Below are positions 51,523 through 60,945 of a stretch of DNA of 64,000 nt, one piece after another. The DNA is from JAKPUX01 sp964436305 (GTDB lineage: Bacteria; Zhuqueibacterota; Zhuqueibacteria; Residuimicrobiales; Residuimicrobiaceae). The stretch spans positions 36,143-100,142 of the forward strand of contig CAYTCI010000003.1 of the NCBI GenBank assembly GCA_964436305.1, written 5' to 3'. The notes under the pieces are model-generated. The model searched no databases. It saw only the letters and a list, made by a program, of their open reading frames with translations, and had not been told where the DNA came from. A program made the translations under genes and the position numbers. The first letter of the stretch is position 1, and each line of letters opens with the position of its first letter.

Positions 51523-54500
51523 ATGAAGCAAACCGCTACCAAAGGACTTGTGCTCCTGCTGCTTCTGGCGCTGATCGTGCCGGCTGGCGTATGGGCCCAG
51601 GGCCTCACCACCGCGGCATTGAACGGCCGGGTTGTGGACAGCAACAAACAGCCGCTGATTGGCGCCAACATTATGGCTGTCCATCAACCCAGCGGCACGA
51701 CCTTCGGCATCAATTCCCGTTCCGACGGCCGTTACAACATCTCCGGCATGCGCGTCGGCGGTCCCTACACCGTCACCGCCCGTTTTGTCGGCCACAAGAC
51801 TGAAAAGATCGAGAATGTCTACCTGACCCTTGGTCAGGACATGAAGATCGATTTCATTCTGCCGCAGGAGAGCATTGATTTTGGCCAGGTTGTCACAACC
51901 GCCGAGCGCGATCCCATCATGAGTGCCTCGCGCACCGGCGCCGCCACCACCATCAGCACGCAAACCATGCAGATGCTGCCGACCATCAGCCAGCGCATCG
52001 AGGATTTCGCCCGGTTGACCCCGCAGTACAATCCCTCCGGCTTCGGCTTTTCTTTCGCCGGCCAGGATAACCGCATGAACAACGTCACGGTGGACGGCTC
52101 CTACTTCAACAACTCGTTCGGTCTTTCCGGCCAGCCGGGTGACCGCACGGGTGTGGCTCCGATCTCTCTGGAAGCGATCGAGCAGCTGCAGATCAACATC
52201 GCCCCCTACGACGTCCGCCAGGGCAATTTCGTCGGCGCCGGCGTCAATACCGTCACCAAGAGCGGCACCAATGAGTTCTCCGGCTCGATCTACGGCCTGA
52301 CCCGTGACGAGAGTCTCGTCGGCACCAAGGCCCGCGACCTCAAGTTCGACCCGGGTACCTTCAGCTATAACCGCTATGGCGCACGGCTCGGCGGCCCGAT
52401 CATCAAGAACAAACTCTTCTTCTTCGTCGATGCCGAAAGCGACAAGCTGACCCAGCCGGGCACGACCTATCTCGCCCGCACCGATGCCAGCCAGGCCGTC
52501 ACCGGCATGACCACCCGCGTGCTCTCTTCGGACCTGGATGCCCTGAGCGCCTATCTGAAGAAGAATTTCAACTACGAGACCGGACCCTATCAGGGCTACG
52601 ATCATGAGACCCCGGCCCTGCGTTTCATCGCCAAGATCGATTATAACCTCAACAACCGCAACAAGCTGAGCCTGCGGTACAACCATCTGAATTCGGACAC
52701 GGACGTGATGCTTTCCAACTCCTCGTCCTTGGGATATGGCACACGCCGCAGCAACTCCACCGGTCTGAACTTCCAGAACTCCAACTACAAGATCAAGGAA
52801 AACATTCGCTCGATCGTCGGTGAATGGAATTCCATGGTTGGCGCCAATATGGCCAACAACCTGATCATCGGCTATACCTACAACGATGAAAGTCGCGATT
52901 CACGCGGCGAGCTCTTCCCGATGGTCGACATCCTTGATGGCGGCTCGGTCTATACCACCTTCGGTTTTGAGCCCTTCACGCCGAACAACGAACTGCGCTA
53001 CAAGACCTTCCAGCTGCAGGATACCTGGACCATCTATGGTCCCAAGCACAACTGGACCTTCGGCGCCAGCCTCGAGCGCTACTACTCGGAAAATGTCTTC
53101 TTCCCGGGCTCGCAGGGCATCTATGTCTACAACTCTTTGGCTGATTTCTACACCGACGCCAATGATTATCTGGCCAATCCCAACCGGACCGTCTCCCCGG
53201 TCAAACTGGCCACCTTCCAGAAGCGCTGGATCAACATCCCCGGCATGGAAAAGCCGACCCAGCCCCTCAAGGTCTGGTATGCGGGCGTCTACGGCCAGGA
53301 TGAGATGCAGCTCAACAAGAATCTCCGCCTGACCGCGGGCCTGCGTCTGGATGTGCCGATGTTCGAGAAGACCGGCTTTGACAACGTCAACGCCGACACC
53401 ACCCACTTCCTCGATGAGAATGGTGATGTGGTGCAGTACAAGACCGACAAGCTCCCCGATGCCAATATCCATTTTTCGCCGCGTTTGGGTTTCAACTGGG
53501 ACGTCAAGGGCGACCGCTCGACCCAGCTGCGCGGCGGTACCGGCATCTTCACCGGCAAGCCCGCCTATGTCTGGATCTCCAACCAGATTGGCAACACCGG
53601 CATGCTGACCGGTTTTGAAAAACTCACCAACACCACGGCGCGTCCGTTCAACCCCAATCCCCACGCCTACGAGCCCGCCAGCGTGACCGGCGCGCCCGCG
53701 GCGAGCTATGAGCTGGCCCTGACCGATCCCAATTTCAAGTTCCCGCAGATCTGGAGAAGCAACCTCGGTGTCGACCAGAAACTGCCGTGGGGCCTGATCG
53801 GGACGGCTGAAGTCCTCTATGGCCGCGACGTCAATGGCACCTACTATATCAACGCCAACCTGCCGAAAGCCCAGACCAATTTCAACGGCGCCGATAACCG
53901 GCCGCGCTACACCAGCAACCGCATCAATAACACCAAGGGCAACGTGGTCGAGAATGCCATCGTCCTGAAGAACCAGAATGTCGGCTATTCCTATAACATC
54001 ATCGCCGCCATCGAAAAGCCCTTCAGCAATGGCTTCTACGGTAAAGTGGCCTACAGCTATGGTATTGCCAAGAACACGGTCGATCCGGGCTCCATCGCCT
54101 CGGGTTCGTGGACCGGCAATGCGATCAGCTGGGATCCCAACAATGCCGTCAACGCCATTTCCGCCACCTCGGCCGGCTCGCGCGTTTTGGGTGCCCTCAG
54201 CTATCGCTTTGAGTACCTCAAGATGGGTGCCACGACGATTGCCCTCTTCCTCGATGGCTTCTCGGTCGGTAACAGCAGCTACATCTTCAGCGGCGACCTC
54301 AATGGCGACGGCGCCACCGGCAACGACCTCATCTACATCCACAAAGACAAGTCCGAGATGAATTTCCAAGATTACAAATCGGGCAGCGTCACCTTTACTG
54401 CCGCGCAGCAGGCTGACGCCTGGGATGCCTACATCGAGCAGGACAAGTATCTGAGCAAGCACCGCGGCGAATACGCCGGCCGCAACGCCGTCCGGCTGCC

Positions 54501-54816
54501 GATGGTCTATCGCGCGGATCTCTCAATCTCCCAGGATCTCTTCACCAATTTCCTCGGCAAGCGCAACACCCTGCAGTTCCGTGTTGATTTCATCAATTTC
54601 ACCAACATGATCAACAAGAACTGGGGCGTGAGCAAGAAGATGGTCTCCAATTCGCCGCTGGTGGTTCCCAAAACCGGTGCTGCGGATGCCAATGGCCGCG
54701 CGACCTATACGATGCGCAGCTTCAACGGCAAGCTGATGGATCATACCTACGATTACAATGCGACCCTCAGCGATGTCTACAGAGTCCAGTTCGGCCTGCG
54801 TTACAATTTCAACTGA
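51523..54816 (+). CDS. Oar-like TonB-dependent receptor
   Basis: 1097 aa. Signal peptide ending VWAQ, CarboxypepD_reg-like domain (LNGRVVDSNKQPLIGANIM... SDGRYNISGMRVGG), then a plug with FARLTPQYNPSGFGFSFAGQ, NNVTVDGSYFNNSFG and IAPYDVRQGNFVGAGVN, the signature of the Oar/Oar-like group, and a long barrel ending VQFGLRYNFN with terminal aromatic. Oar proteins are outer-membrane channels used for protein export or social behaviour in Myxobacteria and occur in Bacteroidetes. The message is well isolated: own promoter and leader, strong terminator after it. Confidence 0.9.
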   Translation: MKQTATKGLVLLLLLALIVPAGVWAQGLTTAALNGRVVDSNKQPLIGANIMAVHQPSGTTFGINSRSDGRYNISGMRVGGPYTVTARFVGHKTEKIENVYLTLGQDMKIDFILPQESIDFGQVVTTAERDPIMSASRTGAATTISTQTMQMLPTISQRIEDFARLTPQYNPSGFGFSFAGQDNRMNNVTVDGSYFNNSFGLSGQPGDRTGVAPISLEAIEQLQINIAPYDVRQGNFVGAGVNTVTKSGTNEFSGSIYGLTRDESLVGTKARDLKFDPGTFSYNRYGARLGGPIIKNKLFFFVDAESDKLTQPGTTYLARTDASQAVTGMTTRVLSSDLDALSAYLKKNFNYETGPYQGYDHETPALRFIAKIDYNLNNRNKLSLRYNHLNSDTDVMLSNSSSLGYGTRRSNSTGLNFQNSNYKIKENIRSIVGEWNSMVGANMANNLIIGYTYNDESRDSRGELFPMVDILDGGSVYTTFGFEPFTPNNELRYKTFQLQDTWTIYGPKHNWTFGASLERYYSENVFFPGSQGIYVYNSLADFYTDANDYLANPNRTVSPVKLATFQKRWINIPGMEKPTQPLKVWYAGVYGQDEMQLNKNLRLTAGLRLDVPMFEKTGFDNVNADTTHFLDENGDVVQYKTDKLPDANIHFSPRLGFNWDVKGDRSTQLRGGTGIFTGKPAYVWISNQIGNTGMLTGFEKLTNTTARPFNPNPHAYEPASVTGAPAASYELALTDPNFKFPQIWRSNLGVDQKLPWGLIGTAEVLYGRDVNGTYYINANLPKAQTNFNGADNRPRYTSNRINNTKGNVVENAIVLKNQNVGYSYNIIAAIEKPFSNGFYGKVAYSYGIAKNTVDPGSIASGSWTGNAISWDPNNAVNAISATSAGSRVLGALSYRFEYLKMGATTIALFLDGFSVGNSSYIFSGDLNGDGATGNDLIYIHKDKSEMNFQDYKSGSVTFTAAQQADAWDAYIEQDKYLSKHRGEYAGRNAVRLPMVYRADLSISQDLFTNFLGKRNTLQFRVDFINFTNMINKNWGVSKKMVSNSPLVVPKTGAADANGRATYTMRSFNGKLMDHTYDYNATLSDVYRVQFGLRYNFN

Positions 54817-54853
54817 GCCGGACCGGAAGTAATCGCCCATCAGCATCATCCCC

Positions 54854-54886
54854 AAAGGGTTGCCGGGTTTTGCCCGGCAACCCTTT
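54854..54886 (+). terminator. Strong rho-independent terminator after the Oar-like receptor
   Basis: A perfect 14-bp stem (AAAGGGTTGCCGGG/CCCGGCAACCCTTT), 5-nt loop TTTTG and a TTTT run. It clearly ends the outer-membrane block. Confidence 0.9.
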
Positions 54887-54914
54887 TGCTTGTGGGGACC
54901 CGGCAACTTTTAGC

Positions 54915-54942
54915 TTGACAAAAAGCATAAATATGGATAAGT
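54915..54942 (+). promoter_or_regulatory. Promoter-like element directly before ogt
   Basis: TTGACA (54915-54920) is followed by GATAAG/TAAGTT at 16-18 bp. The start codon at 54950 would then lie within about 10 bp of the transcription start, so the message would be nearly leaderless. Motif match only. Confidence 0.35.
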
Positions 54943-54949
54943 TTTGCCC

Positions 54950-55453
54950 ATGAAAGAGATCTTGTATACCGTCATCCCCTGGGCGTGCGGGGACCTTCTC
55001 ATCGCCGGGCCCGAAGGGGCCCTGAGCCGGCTCGATTTCCTGCGCGGGCGCAGCGAGGCCGAGCTGCTGCTGCCCCTTGGCGGCCAGTGCAAGGTGCGCA
55101 AGGCGCCGGACTTTTTACCGGAGGTGCAGGAGCAGCTGCGGCGATATCTGGCGGGCGAAAGGGTGGAGTGGCGGGTCCCGCTCGACCTGCCTTATGGCAC
55201 AGCGTTCCAGCGCTCGGTCTGGCAGGAGCTGCGCCAGATACCCTGGGGCCAGACGCGCACCTATAGCGAGGTGGCAGCACGGCTGGGCAAGCCGCAGGCG
55301 ATGCGCGCCGTCGGCGGCGCCAATGGCGCCAATCCGGTTGCCATCATCATCCCCTGCCACCGGGTGGTGGCTGCTCAGGGCCGGCTCGGCGGCTATAGCG
55401 GCGGGCTGGAGATCAAACGAGCGCTGCTGCAGCTTGAGGGGATCACCCTTTGA
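54950..55453 (+). CDS. ogt: Methylated-DNA--protein-cysteine methyltransferase
   Basis: 167 aa. It transfers the methyl group of O6-methylguanine to its own Cys136 in IIIPCHRVVAAQGRLGGYSG, the definitive active-site motif. The N-terminal half is the short MGMT domain, and GTAFQRSVWQELRQIPWGQT with YSEVAARLGKPQAMRAVGGA is the DNA-binding winged helix. A TTG at 54944 would add two residues. Followed directly by the Nudix gene (TTGA overlap). Confidence 0.96.
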   Translation: MKEILYTVIPWACGDLLIAGPEGALSRLDFLRGRSEAELLLPLGGQCKVRKAPDFLPEVQEQLRRYLAGERVEWRVPLDLPYGTAFQRSVWQELRQIPWGQTRTYSEVAARLGKPQAMRAVGGANGANPVAIIIPCHRVVAAQGRLGGYSGGLEIKRALLQLEGITL

Positions 55454-56226
55454 GCGCGACCAACTCTCTCCCCTATATCCCCCTCCTCACCGGTCACTTC
55501 GCTGCCCATGAGGTCCAGGTTTCCTGGAAATCCCTTGCCGAATCCCGGCCTCCCCAGCTGCAACGTGAAATCGACGCCGCCTGGCAGGGCCTCCGCCCCA
55601 ATCCCCACTTTAACGGCCGGATTGCGCGGCTGGAGGGCTGGGAGGCGGAACAGGGCCGGCTCGAGTTGCAGCTCCGGCCGACCGACTATAAAACCCTGCT
55701 CTATTCCAACGGGCATGTCGAGGAGATCGTGGCGCAGTGGGGGGAAAGGGCGCTGGCAAAGGCTCTGGGCATCAGCGCGGTAGTGCTCAGCGCAGATGGA
55801 GAGCTGATCCTGATGCAGCGCAGCGAGCTGGTCGGAGAGTATCCCGGCTGCTTTGATGTATTCGGCGGACACATTGACGCGCCCGCCCGCGGTGGCCGGC
55901 CCGATCCCTTCGCCAGCATGGAGAAGGAGCTTGCCGAAGAGCTGGCCCTGGCTGCGGAGGATTACGTTTTGCGCTGCATCGGTCTGGTGCTGGCCCGTAA
56001 AACCCGCAAGCCGGAGCTGATCTTCCGCGCCCATACCCGGCTGACCAGCAATGCCCTGCTGCAGGCCGCCACTGCCGCCCAGGACCGCTACGAGTATACC
56101 CGGCTGCTGACCGTGCCGGCTGAGGCGGGGGAGATCGCGGCCTTTCTGCAGCTGAACACAGAACGGGTCAGCCCCTCGGCCTGCGGCGCTCTGGAACTTT
56201 TCGCTGCGACGCTACTGACTTTTTAG
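55450..56226 (+). CDS. Nudix-like hydrolase with degenerate Nudix box
   Basis: 258 aa, TTG start overlapping the ogt stop. A Nudix fold is indicated by AVVLSADGELILMQRSE, then FGGHIDAPARGGRPDPFASM and EKELAEELAL, which stands for the REUxEExGU part of the box. The Gly is replaced by Ala, and the Arg by Lys, so activity needs caution. It may act on a nucleotide derivative, as in MutT, consistent with DNA-repair neighbours ogt and ssb, or it could be of the ADP-ribose/CoA type. The N-terminal 110 residues form an extra domain of unknown kind. Confidence 0.65.
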   Translation: MSATNSLPYIPLLTGHFAAHEVQVSWKSLAESRPPQLQREIDAAWQGLRPNPHFNGRIARLEGWEAEQGRLELQLRPTDYKTLLYSNGHVEEIVAQWGERALAKALGISAVVLSADGELILMQRSELVGEYPGCFDVFGGHIDAPARGGRPDPFASMEKELAEELALAAEDYVLRCIGLVLARKTRKPELIFRAHTRLTSNALLQAATAAQDRYEYTRLLTVPAEAGEIAAFLQLNTERVSPSACGALELFAATLLTF

Positions 56227-56239
56227 TGAGGTTATTTTG

Positions 56240-56710
56240 ATGAAGAATGGAATGGAGGCGCCCCCCCGCTCAGCCGGTGCTGCGATCGACCCCAAGGAGT
56301 ATGCCTTCCCGAGTGTCAACCGCGTGGCCATCGCCGGCCGCCTGATCCAGGATCCGCCGCTGCGTTGGACAACGCGGGGCGTGCCGGTCACCAACTTCGT
56401 CATCGTCACCGCGCCGGAGAGTGAACCCCATCTGCCCGAAGGCCTCGAGCGGCCCCCCTGCTATATCAGCATCGTCGTTTGGGCCCAGCAGGCGGTCCAG
56501 TGCAACAAGTTCCTGCGCAAGGGCAACTCGGTGATGGTCATCGGAGAACTGCAGTCGATGCCGAACCATGCTCCGGAACGCAACTACTTTCCGGTCCAGG
56601 TCAATGCGCAGTGGATCCAGTATCTCGAAAAGGGGGCAGCCTCACCCGGTGAGGCCGAATTCAACGATCAGGAACCGGGAGAGGGGATGGTCTCCCAGTC
56701 AAAGGGTTGA
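56240..56710 (+). CDS. ssb: Single-stranded DNA-binding protein, no acidic tip
   Basis: 156 aa from ATG 56240 (GAGG 8 bp upstream). The OB-fold hallmarks are clear: SVNRVAIAGRLIQDPPLRW, VPVTNFVIVT, CYISIVVWAQQAVQCNKFL, KGNSVMVIGELQS. The C-terminal tail is Glu/Gln rich (EFNDQEPGEGMVSQSKG) and lacks the DDDIPF-like tip that recruits SSB partner proteins. It may be a secondary SSB. Third gene of a short DNA-maintenance run. Confidence 0.88.
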   Translation: MKNGMEAPPRSAGAAIDPKEYAFPSVNRVAIAGRLIQDPPLRWTTRGVPVTNFVIVTAPESEPHLPEGLERPPCYISIVVWAQQAVQCNKFLRKGNSVMVIGELQSMPNHAPERNYFPVQVNAQWIQYLEKGAASPGEAEFNDQEPGEGMVSQSKG

Positions 56711-56727
56711 GCGGTTGCGGTTTTTCG

Positions 56728-56755
56728 ACGCGTCCGGCAGGACGCGTTTTTTTTT
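56728..56755 (+). terminator. Strong rho-independent terminator after ssb
   Basis: An 8-bp perfect stem (ACGCGTCC/GGACGCGT), 4-nt loop GGCA and a run of nine T residues. It lies between the convergent ssb and lptD genes. Confidence 0.9.
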
Positions 56756-56765
56756 GCGGAGGGTC

Positions 56766-59375
56766 TCAATAGCCGAGCACGCTGCCGGCACCGCCGAATC
56801 GCTCCAGCTTGATGTCGCTCAGGCTCGGGGATTTGATGTTGATGCGGAAGTAGACGCGCTTGCCGGGTCCGGAAGGCACCCAATCAACGGAGGCCTCCCA
56901 ACAGTGCAAATCGCGATAGAAGGTCATGCGGTGGTAGGTGACACTGCCCTTTTCAAGATCGAGGTGGGCGCTGTAGCCGAGGCGGAGGTTACGGCTCAGG
57001 CTCAGCTCGGCTCCCGAGATATCCAGATAATAGCGTTTCACCAGCCGTTCGGGATTGGATTTGTCAAGGGAGAAATTAAAGGTGGTATTGAGCCGCCACG
57101 GGATGCTCTGCCGGGAGAAGGCCCGGTCGTCCTGAAAACGGCGGCCGCGCCGGAGCATGTTCTCCTCCTCCACCGTCAGGTTGTCCTCCCACTGCAGGCT
57201 GTCGCCGGCCGCGCGGCTTGAATCGGCCCCAACCCCGGCTTTCTGCTTTTTATCCCCCTTGCCTTCAAAGCGCAGTGAAAAATTCAGATTGAGCGAGGTC
57301 AGCCGCGCCAGATCGCCACTGCGCCAGCCGCCATCCTCAAAGAGGTAGCGGTTAACGCGGCGGGAGGTGCTCTTGTCCCACGCGTAAAAGGAGTGGGTGG
57401 TGCCGGCGCTGAGGCTGAAATTGCGCGCCGGGTTGGCTTGCCAGGAGCTGCGCAGGTCGGAGAGGCGGTACTGCTCCGCCCTGAAATTGTAGCTCGTGCT
57501 GAAATCCATATTGAAGAGATCGACCTTTTTGGTCTTCTCGCCGCGGCCTCGCTTCATCTGGAAGAGATTGCGGACGCTCATGCTCACCATCTGCGCACCC
57601 CCGCTGCCGGTACTCCCGCCAAACCGATCTCTTTTTACCGTTTTTCCCGTGGCATCCTTGAGATAGGTATAATAGCCCCAGCTGCGCTCGGAAAAGTCCG
57701 GCCGATAGCTGAAGGAGAGCGAGGGGGTGATGACGTGGCGGATAGCCTGGATATCGCCGATCCCGGGGGCGATGACTCCGTAGATCTTGGTGTTGGCCGA
57801 GGCGTTGTAATTAAAGGTGTGCCGGACCGCCAGCCGGCTCTCCTCCTGGTCCTCGATCACGCCGCTGGCGGGATCGAGGGCGAAGGTGTGGACCCGGTCG
57901 TACCAATCCTGTTCGACGCTCAACGCATGGTTAATGGCGAGAAAGCCGAAGTACTTGTTGGGGCTGGTGAGGGAGAGGTCGAGGGAATTGTTGAGCGACC
58001 GGTTGATATCTGCCTTTTTGGTGGTATCGCTGCTGGTGATGGCCAGATACTCCCGGCGGGTGTTGCTGTAATTGGCGCCGTAGGAGAGGTAGAGGTTGTG
58101 ATACCATTTGTTCGCGCGGCGGCTGCCGGCGCCGGGCCTGGCCTTGCCGGGCTTGAAGAGCTGGGTTTGGCTTTTGCGCAGCGAGAGCTGGGGCAGGGTT
58201 GTTTGGGTGACATCCTGCTGGAGGTCGTGCACCTGGGAGAGGTTGACACTGAGACTCAGTTTCTGTTCCGCCCAGTATTTGCTCCAGGTGGCATTGGAGC
58301 GCAATTCGCGGGTCAGCCGGGTGTAGAGGCTGGTGCTGAGGTCCTTGTAGTAGCTGTTATCGCTGATGAAATAGCCGCTGGCGCTGAAGCGTGAGGTCGG
58401 GCTGAACTCCTGGCTGTGACGGATGGTCAGGTCCCAGCGCCGGTCATTAAAACCCGACGAAAAGTTCTTGCGGGTGAAAGAGCCCTCGATGCTGCCGTTG
58501 AGCAGATAACGGATGGCATAGTTGGTCCCCAGTTCCATCAGCCAGCCGGACTTTTCAAAATAGTCGACGGTGGCGCGGGCATCGAAATAGTCACTCGGGG
58601 CCCAGTAATATCCCAGGCCGCGGAGGTGTCGGCCCTCCTGGGTGCTCTCGCCGTAACGGGGGATGATGATGCCGGAGTGACGGCCGGTTTTGGTCGGGAA
58701 GAAGGCGAAGGGCAGGGCCGCCACCGGGATATGGCCGAGATAGAGGACGATGGGCTTGGCGATGACGCGTTCGTTGACGATCATTTTAAGCCGGCGCGCC
58801 TTGAAGTGGAAATGGGGATTGCTGTCGAGATCGCAGGTGGTATAGATGGAGTTGGAGACATTGAAGGTCTTGTTGCCGACCAGTTTGATCTGCTGGCCGA
58901 CATAGCGGCCATCCTCGAAGGTGGTGCGGCCGCGCAGGACCCGTCCGCGCTCGGTCTTGTAGTTGTAGATCATCTTCTCGCCGGTCATCTCCGAGCCATT
59001 CTCCACCAGGACCGGCAGGCCGCGGAAGGAGGGCTGGCGGGAGGAGTCGCTGCCGGCCGGATTTTTCACCCAAAGGGTGTCGGGGATTCCCTCGGCGGTG
59101 AGGGTCTGGGCATCCCAGTCGATGGTGATGCGGCCGGCCTTGAGGGTCATGTTCTTGTAATGGACCTGGGCATCGCCGGTGAAATAGCTCTTGCGGGCCT
59201 GGACGTCGTTGTCGATCTGCTTTGCCTGGTAGACAATGGTGGTGTCGACACCGGACGATGGTTTGGCTTTGGCTGTCTTGAGGGTATCGGCGGGCTGCGC
59301 CAGCGTCCAGCCAGGGACGACGCTGAAGAACAGGAGGATCCGGCCGGCCGCAGAGCGGATGTGCCACTGCTTCAT
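56766..59375 (-). CDS. lptD: LPS-assembly protein LptD (OstA)
   Basis: 869 aa with a signal peptide (TLAQ). The N-terminal OstA/LptA-like jelly roll (SYFTGDAQVHYKNMTLKAGRITIDWDAQTLTAEG..., GEKMIYNYKTERGRVLRG) is followed by the OstA_C barrel region beginning at YLGHIPVAALPFAFFPTKTGRHSGIIIP, with many aromatic strands to the end. It forms the outer-membrane portal that delivers LPS to the cell surface with LptE, and so indicates a Gram-negative outer membrane with LPS or a similar lipid. Its ATG overlaps the rarA stop (ATGA). Confidence 0.9.
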   Translation of the reverse strand: MKQWHIRSAAGRILLFFSVVPGWTLAQPADTLKTAKAKPSSGVDTTIVYQAKQIDNDVQARKSYFTGDAQVHYKNMTLKAGRITIDWDAQTLTAEGIPDTLWVKNPAGSDSSRQPSFRGLPVLVENGSEMTGEKMIYNYKTERGRVLRGRTTFEDGRYVGQQIKLVGNKTFNVSNSIYTTCDLDSNPHFHFKARRLKMIVNERVIAKPIVLYLGHIPVAALPFAFFPTKTGRHSGIIIPRYGESTQEGRHLRGLGYYWAPSDYFDARATVDYFEKSGWLMELGTNYAIRYLLNGSIEGSFTRKNFSSGFNDRRWDLTIRHSQEFSPTSRFSASGYFISDNSYYKDLSTSLYTRLTRELRSNATWSKYWAEQKLSLSVNLSQVHDLQQDVTQTTLPQLSLRKSQTQLFKPGKARPGAGSRRANKWYHNLYLSYGANYSNTRREYLAITSSDTTKKADINRSLNNSLDLSLTSPNKYFGFLAINHALSVEQDWYDRVHTFALDPASGVIEDQEESRLAVRHTFNYNASANTKIYGVIAPGIGDIQAIRHVITPSLSFSYRPDFSERSWGYYTYLKDATGKTVKRDRFGGSTGSGGAQMVSMSVRNLFQMKRGRGEKTKKVDLFNMDFSTSYNFRAEQYRLSDLRSSWQANPARNFSLSAGTTHSFYAWDKSTSRRVNRYLFEDGGWRSGDLARLTSLNLNFSLRFEGKGDKKQKAGVGADSSRAAGDSLQWEDNLTVEEENMLRRGRRFQDDRAFSRQSIPWRLNTTFNFSLDKSNPERLVKRYYLDISGAELSLSRNLRLGYSAHLDLEKGSVTYHRMTFYRDLHCWEASVDWVPSGPGKRVYFRINIKSPSLSDIKLERFGGAGSVLGY

Positions 59376-60700
59376 CGTTTCCGCCCCGGCCAGAGCTGCA
59401 GCAGCCGCTCTTTGATTTTTTTCTCGATGCCGTTTTCCGTGGGATGGTAAAAGACGGTGCCCTTGAGCGCTTCCGGCAGATAGGTCTGGTCGGTGAAGCC
59501 GCCGAAATCGTGGGGGTAGAGGTAGCCGCTGGCGTAGCCGAACGCCTTCATCATTTTGGTCGGAGCGTTGCGCAGATGCAGCGGGACGTCAACGCTGTCG
59601 CCCTGGCGGACGCGTTCGCTTGCCGCCTCGAGCGCCAGGTAGGAGGCATTGCTTTTGGGGGCGCAGGCGAGATAGGTGGTCGCCTGGGCGAGGACGATGC
59701 GTCCCTCGGGCAGGCCGATGGCATGCACCGCCTGAAAGGCTGCTGAGGCGACCATCAGGCCATGGGGATCGGCGTTGCTGATATCCTCGGCGGCGAGAAT
59801 GATCAGGCGCCGGGCGATGAAGAGGGGGTCCTCGCCGGCGTCGAGCATGCGCGCGAGCCAGTAGAGGGCGGCATCGGGGTCGGAGCCGCGGACGCTTTTG
59901 ATGAAGGCGGAGATGACATCGTAATGGTATTCGCCCTGGCGGTCGTAGAGCAGGGTGCGGCGCTGCATCGCCTCCTGCACCAGGTCGCGGTCGATGGCAC
60001 GCACCCCGGTGTCGTCGGGATGGGCGAGACGGCCGGCAAGTTCGAGGGCGGTGAGGGCGTTGCGGGCGTCGCCGCCGGCCAGGGTGATCAGCAGGTCGCG
60101 GGCGTCATCGGCGAGCTGCAGGTTCTGCGATTTCAAACCCTCCTCGGCGGTCAGGGCGCGATCGAGGATGCGGGCCAGCTCCTCGGGGATAAGGGCCTCG
60201 AGCTTGTAGACCCGACAGCGCGAGAGCAGGGCCGGAATCACCTCAAAGCTTGGGTTTTCGGTGGTAGCGCCGATCAGCAGCAGGGTCCCGTCCTCGACAC
60301 TGTGGAGCAGGGCGTCCTGCTGCGATTTGTTGAAGCGGTGAATCTCGTCGATGAAGAGGATGGTGCCGCGGCTGTCGATGCGCCGCCGCTCCCTGGCCTG
60401 GGCGATGATCTTGCGGACGTCGGCCACCCCGGCAGTGACGGCGCTCAGGGCGCTGAAATGGGAGTGACTCTCGCGGGCGATGATCCGTGCCAGGGTGGTT
60501 TTGCCCGTTCCCGGCGGACCCCAGAAAATCATCGAGACCAGCTGACCGCTTTCGATGGCGCGGCGGATGATCTTGTCCGGCCCGAGCAGATGCGTCTGAC
60601 CGACAAACTCATCCAGGGTGGCGGGACGCAGACGCTCCGCCAGCGGGGCATCGTTGCCCGCGTTCGCTTTTTCCGCAGCCGCCTCTTCGAAAAGATCCAT
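59372..60700 (-). CDS. rarA: Replication-associated recombination protein RarA (MgsA-type AAA+ ATPase)
   Basis: 442 aa. Clamp-loader-like AAA+ with Walker A GPPGTGKTTLARII and Walker B ILFIDEIHRFNKSQQDALL, sensor-1 LIGATTENPSFEV and the RarA-specific C-terminal domain (ALYWLARMLDAGEDPLFIARR, LYPHDFGGFTDQTYLPEAL). It acts at stalled replication forks. RarA followed by lptD is probably a chance operon of housekeeping genes. Confidence 0.96.
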   Translation of the reverse strand: MDLFEEAAAEKANAGNDAPLAERLRPATLDEFVGQTHLLGPDKIIRRAIESGQLVSMIFWGPPGTGKTTLARIIARESHSHFSALSAVTAGVADVRKIIAQARERRRIDSRGTILFIDEIHRFNKSQQDALLHSVEDGTLLLIGATTENPSFEVIPALLSRCRVYKLEALIPEELARILDRALTAEEGLKSQNLQLADDARDLLITLAGGDARNALTALELAGRLAHPDDTGVRAIDRDLVQEAMQRRTLLYDRQGEYHYDVISAFIKSVRGSDPDAALYWLARMLDAGEDPLFIARRLIILAAEDISNADPHGLMVASAAFQAVHAIGLPEGRIVLAQATTYLACAPKSNASYLALEAASERVRQGDSVDVPLHLRNAPTKMMKAFGYASGYLYPHDFGGFTDQTYLPEALKGTVFYHPTENGIEKKIKERLLQLWPGRKR

Positions 60701-60945
60701 GGTTCACTCACCTGCCGATATTGTTTCTTCTAATGTAGCTAAAATGTGAGGGAATTGCAAGCTGCAAAACGCAGGCCGTTCTGCGCGGCCGGGAAAATCA
60801 TTTGCTTCTGTGCGCTTTTCTTGTAACAATTATATGGAAAAAACAGTATATTAGAGATCGTATGCCCGGAATTTTGTGTCATCGGCGAGCGCGATGCCAT
60901 GATCTCGCCTCATGCCCTGCTTGAGCTTACCCTTTGGAGGAATTG
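60701..60945. promoter_or_regulatory. Divergent intergenic region rarA / tolC
   Basis: This 245-bp segment is AT-richer than its flanks. It holds the rarA promoter described at 60732-60760 and, towards tolC, TATATT (60847-60852) as a possible -10. No convincing -35 at 16-18 bp is seen for that side. No other gene is apparent. Confidence 0.45.
60732..60760 (-). promoter_or_regulatory. Sigma70-like promoter for rarA
   Basis: On the minus strand TTGCAA and TACATT are 17 bp apart, about 35 bp before the rarA ATG. Motif match only. Confidence 0.45.

Noticed and set aside
54842..54900. A small RNA or attachment site between the receptor and ogt
   Set aside because: The perfect inverted repeat with a T-run is fully explained as a terminator.
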